Below are positions 17,201 through 24,752 of a stretch of 64,000 bases of DNA, one piece after another. The stretch spans positions 124,001 through 188,000 of the forward strand of contig NZ_MNBW01000003.1 of the NCBI RefSeq assembly GCF_001879715.1. The letters are read 5' to 3'. Each line of letters starts with the position of its first letter. Position 1 is the first letter of the stretch. The notes below the pieces were generated by a model. The model searched no databases, had not been told where the DNA came from, and saw only the letters and a list, made by a program, of their open reading frames with translations. Source of the stretch: Nioella nitratireducens. GTDB taxonomy: Bacteria > Pseudomonadota > Alphaproteobacteria > Rhodobacterales > Rhodobacteraceae. The position numbers were made by a program, and so were the translations under genes.

Positions 17201-17712
17201 TCCGCGTCCTCGAACAGCCCCTCGGGCGGATCTGCCACCACGCGGCCCGCCGTCAAATCCACCGTCGGCACGATGTCCAACGTGAAGGGAACCAGCGTCG
17301 TTCCCTTCTGGCCGCGTTTTCGCACCTCCAGCAGGTCGCCCGCGCCGTGGTTCAGGACCGCGTGGATCTGCCCAAGCTCCTCGCCGCCGGTATCCACCAC
17401 AGTCAGACCAATGAGGTCGGCGTGATAGAATTCGTCATCCGGAAGGGCAGGCAGGGCATCTCTCGGGGCGTAAAGGCGGGTGCCTTTCAGCGCGTCGGCC
17501 TCTTCCTTGGTTTTCACGCCCGACAACCGCACGGCAAAGCCGCCCTTGACCGGGCGCGTGATGGTCAGCGTAAAGCTGCGCGCGCCGTCGTCGGTGCTGA
17601 GCGGTCCGTAGTCGCCCATGGCCGCAGGTTCGGCGCAGAAGCTTTTGACCCGCGTCTCGCCGCGCACCCCGAACGAGCCGGTGACCGCCCCCACACAGAT
17701 ACGATCAGACAT
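17197..17712 (-). CDS. rimM: 16S rRNA maturation factor RimM
   Basis: 171 residues. The N-terminal barrel begins [25 protein letters not shown], and the PRC-like C-terminal domain has [13 protein letters not shown]. It binds S19 and helps mature the 30S head. It is co-directional with rpsP, bluB and a small membrane protein, whose 3' end overlaps its start by 8 bp. The longer frame to 17808 is rejected for lack of family similarity. Confidence 0.95.
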   Translation of the reverse strand: MSDRICVGAVTGSFGVRGETRVKSFCAEPAAMGDYGPLSTDDGARSFTLTITRPVKGGFAVRLSGVKTKEEADALKGTRLYAPRDALPALPDDEFYHADLIGLTVVDTGGEELGQIHAVLNHGAGDLLEVRKRGQKGTTLVPFTLDIVPTVDLTAGRVVADPPEGLFEDAD

Positions 17713-17899
17713 GTTCAACTTCCTCCGTTGGGTCTTGGGGCTCCGCCTGGGGGCGCTCGACGGCGAGGGCCACCCAGAACAGGAAAACGAGAACCGACGC
17801 GATGGCAATCAGCAACACCCCGACGATGCGGGCGGGGCCGTCGCCCTTGATCAGCAAGTAAAGGCCGAACCCCATGAATCCGAGTATCATGAAGATCAT
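17705..17899 (-). CDS. Small two-helix membrane protein, unknown function
   Basis: 64 residues with two hydrophobic segments (about residues 2-18 and 25-47) and an acidic tail. It starts 19 bp after bluB and overlaps rimM by 8 bp, so it is probably translated with them. No family is recognised. Candidate real gene because of the tight packing and the clean membrane pattern. Confidence 0.6.
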   Translation of the reverse strand: MIFMILGFMGFGLYLLIKGDGPARIVGVLLIAIASVLVFLFWVALAVERPQAEPQDPTEEVEHV

Positions 17900-17918
17900 G
17901 CCAGTGCCGCCCTTGCTG

Positions 17919-18548
17919 TCATCGCGTGAAGATCTCCAGGTCATCGTTGCGGTCTTCCCAACCGAGCCGTTCCAACTCGGGCCGGTCAGCGCTGTCTTGC
18001 GGCCAGCCGATACAGAGATAGGCCACCAGACGCCAGTCTTGCGGGATGTCGAGGTCACGGACAAGCCGGTCGGGATCGAGGATCGAGACCCAGCCGACGC
18101 CAAGCCCGCGCGCCCGTGCCGCCAGCCAGAACAGCATCAGCGCCGAGACGACAGAATAGCGCAGCATTTCGGGCATCGTCTGCCGCCCAAGGCCCGCGCC
18201 CTTGGCGGTATCCTCATCCGAGAAGATCGCCAGTTGCACCGGCGCCTCGCGCATACCCGACAGTTTCAGCCCCGCATAACGCGCGGCCTTGTCGCCGGAA
18301 TAGCCTTTGAGCGCCTCGGCATTGGCGACCTCGAAATTCGCCAGCGCGGCGGCGCGGGCAGCGTCGCTTTCCACGCGGACCAGCCGCCACGGTTCGGACA
18401 GGCCGACCGAGGGGGCAAGAGAAAAGGCGCCGAAGGCTTCCGCCAACAGCGCCTCGTCCACCGGATCGGGGCGGAAGCGGCGCACGTCGCGCCGCCACCG
18501 CATCAGATCGCGGAGATCCTTTTGAAAGTCGCGGGAAAACGCGCGCAT
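17919..18548 (-). CDS. bluB: 5,6-dimethylbenzimidazole synthase
   Basis: 209 residues, nitroreductase fold. It shows RRDVRRF near the N-terminus, AFSLAPSVGLSEPW, then the lid SVVSALMLFWLAARARGLGVGWVSILDP, all typical of BluB. The enzyme breaks FMNH2 with O2 to make the lower ligand of vitamin B12. It lies in the rpsP-rimM cluster rather than with cobalamin genes, and no B12 riboswitch is visible next to it. Generic nitroreductase is less likely. Confidence 0.92.
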   Translation of the reverse strand: MRAFSRDFQKDLRDLMRWRRDVRRFRPDPVDEALLAEAFGAFSLAPSVGLSEPWRLVRVESDAARAAALANFEVANAEALKGYSGDKAARYAGLKLSGMREAPVQLAIFSDEDTAKGAGLGRQTMPEMLRYSVVSALMLFWLAARARGLGVGWVSILDPDRLVRDLDIPQDWRLVAYLCIGWPQDSADRPELERLGWEDRNDDLEIFTR

Positions 18549-18553
18549 TCCGA

Positions 18554-18943
18554 TTATTCTTCGGATGCGGCCTCTTCCGCCGGAGCAGCAGCAGCTTCAG
18601 CAGCTGCCGCGGCCTTGGCGGCCCGCTCTTCGGCGCGATCCTGGGCTTTCTTGCCGGGGACGGCTTTTTTCGGGTTGGAGCGCTCTTTCTTGGCGATCAT
18701 GCCAGCAGCTTCAAGGAAGCGGCTCACGCGGTCGGTCGGCTGCGCGCCCTGGTCAAGCCAGTATTGCACCCGCTCGGCGTCCATCTGCACGCGCTCTTCG
18801 CTGTCTTTGGCCAGCAGCGGGTTATAGGTGCCGAGCTTTTCGATGTAGCGGCCATCGCGGGGCATGCGGCTGTCAGACGCCACGATGCGGTAGAAGGGGC
18901 GCTTTTTGGAGCCGCCGCGGGCGAGCCGGATTTTCATAGCCAT
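18554..18943 (-). CDS. rpsP: 30S ribosomal protein S16
   Basis: 129 residues starting [20 protein letters not shown], with the usual S16 core to about residue 85. A C-terminal Ala/Lys/Glu-rich tail (~40 residues) follows, longer than in enterobacteria but common in alphaproteobacteria. It is part of the conserved ffh-rpsP-rimM-trmD-rplS order. Confidence 0.98.
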   Translation of the reverse strand: MAMKIRLARGGSKKRPFYRIVASDSRMPRDGRYIEKLGTYNPLLAKDSEERVQMDAERVQYWLDQGAQPTDRVSRFLEAAGMIAKKERSNPKKAVPGKKAQDRAEERAAKAAAAAEAAAAPAEEAASEE

Positions 18944-18985
18944 TGTGTGTATCTCCTTTGAATGGCGGGGACGGGCGTGGACCCG

Positions 18986-19282
18986 TTATTCCTGATGTTT
19001 CTTGTGGTGTCTGATGACTTCCTGAATGATGAAGTTCAGGAAAGCCTTGGCGAATTCCGGGTCGAGATCGGCCTCGGTCGCCAAATCCTCCAGCCGCGCG
19101 ATCTGCCGTTCTTCGCGGGCCGGGTCGGAGGCGGGCAGGTCGTGCGCGGCCTTGAGTCGGCCAACGGCCTGGGTGTGCTTGAACCGCTCGCCAAGCGTGT
19201 AGACCAGGATCGCGTCAAGCCGGTCGATCGACTCTCGATGTTCCTTCAGGATCTCGGCCGCGCGGGCGGTGTCGTCGGTCAT
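18986..19282 (-). CDS. Chorismate mutase, AroQ class
   Basis: A 98-residue all-helical protein. SIDRLDAILVYTLGERFKHTQAVG and the LPASDPAREERQIARL block carry the Arg/Lys/Glu residues that hold chorismate in AroQ mutases. It converts chorismate to prephenate for Phe/Tyr synthesis. It overlaps the acetyltransferase gene by 4 bp. No fused dehydratase or dehydrogenase domain is present. Confidence 0.9.
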   Translation of the reverse strand: MTDDTARAAEILKEHRESIDRLDAILVYTLGERFKHTQAVGRLKAAHDLPASDPAREERQIARLEDLATEADLDPEFAKAFLNFIIQEVIRHHKKHQE

Positions 19283-19824
19283 GAAAGGGTCTCCGGGCTG
19301 GGGTGGCGATAGACCAGCAGGGCCTCGCCATCGAATTCTGGCTGCTGGGCGTCGGGGTCCAGAACGCAGCCCAACCGTTCCGCCAGCGCGATCGACCGCG
19401 TGTTGGCCGGGTCGATGTAGGACACGGCCGTGGGCCAGTGCAAATCCGTATAGGCGAAGCGGCGGGCCTCGGTCGCGGCCTCGCGGGCGTAGCCCTTGCC
19501 TTCGGCGTCGGCGGTCCAGACCGTCCAGCCAATTTCACGCTCGGGCCAGTCCACGGGATGCCACGGGCCGGTCATGCCGAGAGGCTGGTCAGGCGTTTCT
19601 TTCAGCGCATAAACAAAGCTGCCATAGCCACGCAGCATCCACATCCCCGCGACATGGGCAAATCCACGCCATGCCGTCCGCTCGCTGGTGTCGTCGCCGC
19701 GCACGAAACGCGACCGGTCGGACGCGACGAATGCCGCCCACGCGGGCAGATCGTCCATCTGCGGCGCGCGCAGGACGAGACGCTCGGTTTCGAGCGTGGG
19801 GATATGGGGCAGGGGCAGGCTCAC
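19279..19824 (-). CDS. GNAT family N-acetyltransferase (RimJ/RimL type)
   Basis: 181 residues. LETERLVLRAPQMDDLPAW at the N-terminus and the acetyl-CoA loop EGKGYAREAATEA are typical of Acetyltransf_3 proteins, as is the block DPANTRSIALAERLGC. The substrate is not readable. It overlaps ffh (by 4 bp) and the chorismate mutase gene, so it belongs to that operon. Confidence 0.88.
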   Translation of the reverse strand: MSLPLPHIPTLETERLVLRAPQMDDLPAWAAFVASDRSRFVRGDDTSERTAWRGFAHVAGMWMLRGYGSFVYALKETPDQPLGMTGPWHPVDWPEREIGWTVWTADAEGKGYAREAATEARRFAYTDLHWPTAVSYIDPANTRSIALAERLGCVLDPDAQQPEFDGEALLVYRHPSPETLS

Positions 19825-21335
19825 TTCTTCTTGCCGAAGCCGGACAGGCCGGGGGGCAGGTCGGCCCCGCTGCCGAGGCCCGGCAGACCGCCTGCACCGG
19901 GGCCGCCCATCTGCTTGGCGGCCTGTTCCAGCGCCGCCTGATCCATGCCACCCATGTTGCCCATGCCCGGCGGCATCCCGCCGCCCTTGCCGAAGAGCGC
20001 GCCAAGACCGCCACGCATCATGCCTTTTTTGCCCATCTTGCCGAGCTTCTTCATCGCGTCGGACATCTGGCGGTGCATTTTCAGCAGTTTGTTCAACTCG
20101 GACACGTCCTGCCCGGCCCCCGCCGCGATGCGCTTCTTGCGGCTGGCCTGAAGGATCTGCGGGTTGGCGCGTTCCTTCTTGGTCATCGACTGGATGAGTG
20201 CAATCTGGCGGCGGATCACGGCGTCGTCGAACCCGGCATCCTCGACCTGCTTGGCCATCTTCTTCATGCCCGGCATCATCGACATCATGCCTTCCATGCC
20301 GCCCATCTTCAGCATCTGCTCAAGCTGGCCCTTGAGGTCGTTCATGTTGAACTGACCCTTCTGGAAACGGCGCATCATGCGCTCGGCCTGCTCGGCCTCC
20401 AGCGTTTCCTGCGCGCGTTCCACCAGGGCCACGATGTCGCCCATGCCGAGAATGCGGCCGGCGATCCGCTCTGGCTCGAACGTTTCCAGCGCGTCCATCT
20501 TTTCGCCGAGGCCGACGAAGCGGATGGGCTTGCCGGTGATCGCGCGCATCGACAGGGCCGCGCCGCCGCGCCCGTCGCCGTCCATCCGGGTCAGGCAAAC
20601 CCCGGTCACGCCGATCTTGTCGTCAAACTCCTGCGCGACGTTCACAGCGTCCTGACCGGTCAGGCCGTCGACGACGAGCAGCGTTTCGCGCGGGCTGGCG
20701 ATGTCGCGCACTTCCTGCGCCTGCTGGATCAATTCCTGATCAATGTGCAGACGACCGGCGGTGTCCAGCATGAAGACATCATAGCCACCAAGGCTGGCCT
20801 GCGTCTTGGCGCGCTTGGCGATCTGTTGCGCTGTCTCACCCTTGACAATCGGCAGGGTGTCCACGCCGATCTGGGTGCCAAGGATAGCGAGCTGTTCCAT
20901 CGCCGCCGGGCGATTGGTGTCGAGCGAGGCCATCAGCACCTTTTTGCCCTCGCGCTCTTTCAAACGCTTGGCGAGCTTGGCAGTGGTGGTCGTCTTGCCC
21001 GACCCTTGCAAACCGACCATCAGGATCGGGGCAGGCGGGTTGTCGATCTTCAACGCGCCGGGGTCGCCCTCGCCACGCAGGGTTTCGATCAACTCGTCAT
21101 GGACGATCTTGACGACCTGCTGACCGGGTGTGACCGACTTGGTGACGGCGCTTCCGGTGGCCTTCTTTTCGACAGCCTTGATGAAGTTGCGGGCGACGGG
21201 CAGGGAAACGTCGGCTTCCAGCAGGGCGACCCGCACCTCGCGCATTGCCGTGCGAACATCGTCCTCGGACAGAGCACCCTGTTTGGTCAGGCGGTCGAAG
21301 ACACCAGACAGGCGTTCGGACAGATTTTCGAACAT
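19821..21335 (-). CDS. ffh: Signal recognition particle protein Ffh
   Basis: 504 residues. The N domain is followed by an SRP GTPase G domain with GLQGSGKTTT, DTAGRLHID and TRMDGDGRGG. A Met-rich M domain (about residues 300-430) has GGMEGMMSMMPGMKKM, and a Gly/Met-rich tail follows. It binds 4.5S RNA and signal sequences. It is the first gene of the run leading to rpsP. The SRP RNA gene is not in the adjacent intergenic DNA. Confidence 0.97.
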   Translation of the reverse strand: MFENLSERLSGVFDRLTKQGALSEDDVRTAMREVRVALLEADVSLPVARNFIKAVEKKATGSAVTKSVTPGQQVVKIVHDELIETLRGEGDPGALKIDNPPAPILMVGLQGSGKTTTTAKLAKRLKEREGKKVLMASLDTNRPAAMEQLAILGTQIGVDTLPIVKGETAQQIAKRAKTQASLGGYDVFMLDTAGRLHIDQELIQQAQEVRDIASPRETLLVVDGLTGQDAVNVAQEFDDKIGVTGVCLTRMDGDGRGGAALSMRAITGKPIRFVGLGEKMDALETFEPERIAGRILGMGDIVALVERAQETLEAEQAERMMRRFQKGQFNMNDLKGQLEQMLKMGGMEGMMSMMPGMKKMAKQVEDAGFDDAVIRRQIALIQSMTKKERANPQILQASRKKRIAAGAGQDVSELNKLLKMHRQMSDAMKKLGKMGKKGMMRGGLGALFGKGGGMPPGMGNMGGMDQAALEQAAKQMGGPGAGGLPGLGSGADLPPGLSGFGKKK

Positions 21336-21493
21336 GGGCGCGGCCCCTTTTCTCTACGACTGTTGCCTTCCCCAGATAGGGGGCGGCGAGGAATGCACCA
21401 ACACCCCCGTGGGCGAAACCTCGCTGACGGGGGGCGATCCTGAAAACAGACTCAGGACCGGAAAGTTGGCACTTCCCGGATTTGGAAATGGCT

Positions 21494-22024
21494 TTAGGGC
21501 TGTTCCTCGGGGGAGTCAATACAGGACGCGGTCAGCGCCGTGACATCGCCGCCGAGCATATCGTTGCTGTCTGGCGCGTGAAGTTGAAAGACGCGGCGCA
21601 GCGTCAGGCTGTCCCATTCTTCTTGCGAGATCGGCGGACGGGCATAGGGCCAGCTGCCGGGGTCGCCATACAGGGTGATGGCCATGGGACCGCGAAACTC
21701 CTGCCCGACAAAGCTCAGCCCCTCCACATCCAGCGCATAAAGGCCCACCAGGTCGGCGGCAACGGTGCGGCTGGTTGTGATGAGGGTCCAGAGCCGCCCG
21801 GTGATATGGCCATCAAGCGACATGGTGCCGGTGGCCAGATGGGCGGTTGCGCCGCCCTCTTGCCGGAAACTGCGCAGGGTTTCGAACTGGGCCGCGCCTT
21901 GCAGGTCGGTGCCGGGCGGGTAGGTGCCGATGCCGTGGGTCACGTGGACCGAAAAGGTCAGCGAGCAGGTCAGGGCAATTGCCTTGGCGGGCAAAAGGAT
22001 CAGCAGGATCGCGGCGCGCAGCAT
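21494..22024 (-). CDS. Exported protein of unknown function
   Basis: 176 residues with a signal peptide (about residues 1-18, LLPAKAIA). Two Cys remain, one next to the cleavage site (~C20) and one near the C-terminus (~C168), and could form a disulfide. Mostly predicted beta strand. No family is recognised. It lies 39 bp downstream of azoR in the same orientation. Confidence 0.7.
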   Translation of the reverse strand: MLRAAILLILLPAKAIALTCSLTFSVHVTHGIGTYPPGTDLQGAAQFETLRSFRQEGGATAHLATGTMSLDGHITGRLWTLITTSRTVAADLVGLYALDVEGLSFVGQEFRGPMAITLYGDPGSWPYARPPISQEEWDSLTLRRVFQLHAPDSNDMLGGDVTALTASCIDSPEEQP

Positions 22025-22063
22025 GGGCGCAAGCGTAGCATGGGCAACGCGCCGCGAGAAGTG

Positions 22064-22645
22064 TCAGGCGGCAAGAGCCTCGACTTGGGCGTGAGCGGCC
22101 TTCAGCGTGGCCTCGGGGTCGAGCATGAGGCGATCGGCGGCCACGAAGTCCACCTCGGTGATGCCGATGAAGGACAGCACATGGCGGATATAGCCAGTGG
22201 CGAAGTCGATCTCGGACCCGGCCTCGGTGCCGCCGGACGCCACGGCGACGATGGCACGTTTGCCGGTCAGCAGACCTTCGGGGCCGGTTTCGGTATAGCG
22301 AAAGGTGACGCCGGCGCGGGCGACCTGATCGACCCATGCCTTGAGGGTCGCGGGCACGCCGAAATTGTAGATCGGAAGACCGATGACCAACGTGTCGGCG
22401 GCGGTGACTTCGGCGATCAGCTCATCCGACAGGGCAAGCGTTTCGCGCTGCGCCTTGGTGCGCTCGTCCGCAGGGGTGAAATTGGCGGTCACCCAGCTTT
22501 CGTCAATCAGCGGCATGCCACCCGACAGGTCGCGGGTGGTGACGGTGGCATCGGGGAAGCGGGACAGGATGCGGTCGGCAAGGTCGCGGCTGACAGAGCC
22601 GGTGCGGCGGGCCGAGGCGTCGATGCGCAGGATGTGGTTGGTCAT
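22064..22645 (-). CDS. azoR: FMN-dependent NADH:azo/quinone reductase
   Basis: 193 residues, flavodoxin-like. An N-terminal FMN loop RIDASARRTGSVSRDLAD and the motif PIYNFGVPATLKAWVDQVARAGVTF are specific to AzoR. It reduces quinones and azo compounds by two electrons, which protects against electrophilic stress. A divergent LysR gene lies 277 bp away, with a 7-bp inverted repeat between them. Confidence 0.93.
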   Translation of the reverse strand: MTNHILRIDASARRTGSVSRDLADRILSRFPDATVTTRDLSGGMPLIDESWVTANFTPADERTKAQRETLALSDELIAEVTAADTLVIGLPIYNFGVPATLKAWVDQVARAGVTFRYTETGPEGLLTGKRAIVAVASGGTEAGSEIDFATGYIRHVLSFIGITEVDFVAADRLMLDPEATLKAAHAQVEALAA

Positions 22646-22654
22646 GGGGGTTTC

Positions 22655-22681
22655 CTTTGTCGGATGCGATTATGGACAAAG
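22655..22681. promoter_or_regulatory. Inverted repeat upstream of azoR
   Basis: CTTTGTC (22655-22661) and GACAAAG (22675-22681) are perfect 7-bp arms separated by 13 bp. The site begins 10 bp upstream of azoR, in the gap to a divergent LysR gene. It could be an operator or LysR site; the position right at the ribosome-binding region would suit repression. Confidence 0.4.
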
Positions 22682-22922
22682 ACATGCTCCGTGCGCCGAC
22701 ACATGGAAACGGGCAAAACCTGATAGGCGCTGCGCGGAAATGCACAAGTAAACGGATGGCTTGCCAAAGCGCCAACTGCCGGATCAACGGTTTCCCAAGG
22801 GCCGCTGGCTGCGGACATTCGTTCTGGCAGGGGCGGGGTTCGGGATCGCCCGAGGGTGGTTGCTTTTGCTCGAATGCGCACACAATATGCGGCCAGACAG
22901 GGAAATGTGGGAGCACGCACAG

Positions 22923-23813
22923 GTGTCATTCAGCGACTGGGACGAAATACGCACCGCCTATCAGGTGGCGCGCATGGGCACCGTGAGCGGGGCAGCCGAG
23001 GTTCTGGGCGTCCATCATGCGACGGTCATCCGCCATATCGACTCGCTTGAGGCGCGGCTTGGGGCAAAGCTCTTTCAACGTCATGCGCGCGGCTATACGC
23101 CGACCGAGGCCGGGCAGGATCTGCTGGCCGTGGGCGCGCGGGCCGATGACCAGTTCGGCCAATTGGCCAGCCGCATTCGCGGGCGCGGCAACGAAGTGAC
23201 AGGCGATCTGCGCATCACCTCTCTCTCGGCCTTCGCGCCCCTTGTCGTCCCGGCGCTTGGCGAATTTCAGGAACAGCATCCGGGGCTAGAGGTGCAATTC
23301 CTGACAGATATGCGACTCTACCGGCTGGAATATGGCGAGGCACATGTCGCCATCCGGGCCGGTCGCCCCGGTGACAACCCCGACAACATCGTCCAACCCT
23401 ATTGCACCTTTTCCAGCGTGCTCTGCGCGACCAAGGGGTATCTGGAGCAATTCGGACCGCTGACCGAAGACAACGTCGCCGAACACCGCTTTATTGGAAC
23501 CACGCAGGAAACGCCGCGTGCGCCCTTCTTGCGCTGGCTGGTCGACGTGGTGCCCCCCGAATGCATCCGCTTCAAGTGCAACGATACCGACAGCATGGAA
23601 CAGGCGGTCAAGTCGGGCATGGGGATCGGCTTTGTGTCCAGCCTCGAACTGCAAACCAATGACGACCTTGTCGAGATGCTGCCCCCGCTGGAGGAATGGA
23701 CGGTCAAGCTGTGGCTGGTGACCCACATGGACCTGCACCGCACGGCCAAGGTCCAGACGGTGCTGCGCTTTCTGAAAGAGAAGGTGCAGCAATGGCCGGT
23801 GGACCCAGCCTGA
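22923..23813 (+). CDS. LysR family transcriptional regulator
   Basis: 296 residues. An N-terminal HTH (TAYQVARMGTVSGAAEVLGVHHATVIRHIDSLEARLGAKLF) is followed by a periplasmic-binding-like effector domain. The start is uncertain: GTG at 22923 begins the usual short lead into the HTH and has GGGAG 9 bp upstream; ATG at 22905 or 22887 would add 6 or 12 residues. It is divergent from azoR and 1 bp before a DMT exporter gene, so both are candidate targets. Confidence 0.88.
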   Translation: MSFSDWDEIRTAYQVARMGTVSGAAEVLGVHHATVIRHIDSLEARLGAKLFQRHARGYTPTEAGQDLLAVGARADDQFGQLASRIRGRGNEVTGDLRITSLSAFAPLVVPALGEFQEQHPGLEVQFLTDMRLYRLEYGEAHVAIRAGRPGDNPDNIVQPYCTFSSVLCATKGYLEQFGPLTEDNVAEHRFIGTTQETPRAPFLRWLVDVVPPECIRFKCNDTDSMEQAVKSGMGIGFVSSLELQTNDDLVEMLPPLEEWTVKLWLVTHMDLHRTAKVQTVLRFLKEKVQQWPVDPA

Positions 23814-23814
23814 C

Positions 23815-24696
23815 ATGACGGATTCTACACGCGGCCATCTGGCCATGCTCGCCTTTTCGGCGCTTGTGGCTGGGTCGTTCTCGCTCGGCTCGATGACGGC
23901 CAATCACATTGATCCGGCCGCCTTCAACGCGGTGCGCTTCGTCTTTGGGGCCGTTGTGGTCGGGTCTCTGGTGCAGGCCCGTGGCGGGTTCGAACGCTGG
24001 CAATTCCGTGCGCCGTGGCGATACCTCGTGCTTGGGGGGCTGTTCGGCGCCTATTTCGTGTTGATGTTCGAAGGGTTGAAGACGGCGGCCCCGGTGTCGG
24101 CGGCGGCGGTTTTTACCCTGACGCCGATCATGGCGGCGGGGTTTGGCTATCTCTTGCTGCGGCAGGTCATGACTGGGCGCATGGCGTTGGCGCTGGCCAT
24201 CGGCGGGGCCGGGGCCTTGTGGGTGATCTTTCGGGCCGATCTGTCGGCGCTGCTGGCGTTCCAGGTGGGGCGGGGTGAGGTGATCTATTTTGTCGGCTGC
24301 GTGTCGCATGCCGTCTACACACCGATGGTGCGCGCCCTGAACCGGGGCGAGCCCGCGCCGGTGTCGACCTTTGGCACGATGGTGGGCGGTGCGGTGGTTC
24401 TGTTCGCATGGGGCTGGCCCGCCGTGGTCGGCACCGATTGGGCGGCGTTGCCGATGATCGTCTGGATCACGCTGTTTTACACGGCGGTCTTCGCCACGGC
24501 GGTAACCGTGGTGCTGCTGCAATTCGCGTCGATGCGCCTGCCCGCCTACAAGGTCATGGCCTACACCTATCTGACGCCCACATGGGTCATCGGGTGGGAG
24601 TTCCTGTTGGGCAATGGCCTGCCCACGATCTACGTGTTGGGGGGCATCGCGCTGACCTGCGTGGCGCTGTTGCTTCTGTTGAAGGAAGAGGGCTGA
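23815..24696 (+). CDS. DMT family (EamA) transporter
   Basis: 293 residues, ten predicted membrane helices in two EamA repeats. The second repeat ends PAYKVMAYTYLTPTWVIGWEFLLG, a typical EamA closing motif. Probably a metabolite exporter. It begins 1 bp after the LysR stop, so it is likely co-transcribed with and controlled by that regulator. Confidence 0.88.
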   Translation: MTDSTRGHLAMLAFSALVAGSFSLGSMTANHIDPAAFNAVRFVFGAVVVGSLVQARGGFERWQFRAPWRYLVLGGLFGAYFVLMFEGLKTAAPVSAAAVFTLTPIMAAGFGYLLLRQVMTGRMALALAIGGAGALWVIFRADLSALLAFQVGRGEVIYFVGCVSHAVYTPMVRALNRGEPAPVSTFGTMVGGAVVLFAWGWPAVVGTDWAALPMIVWITLFYTAVFATAVTVVLLQFASMRLPAYKVMAYTYLTPTWVIGWEFLLGNGLPTIYVLGGIALTCVALLLLLKEEG

Positions 24697-24752
24697 CCCC
24701 TCGCGCGGCGCGGACACCGCGCCTATTTATGGGACATGAGGAGACTACAGGC

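Noticed and set aside
19269-21443. Open frame of 724 codons on the plus strand across ffh and the acetyltransferase gene
   Set aside because: Antisense shadow of ffh: low-complexity His/Leu/Arg sequence, no domain, no ribosome-binding site.
21336-21493. SRP (4.5S) RNA gene next to ffh
   Set aside because: The conserved GGAAGGAAGCAGC-type loop is absent; only short GGAA/TTCC and CCTGA/TCAGG pairings are seen.
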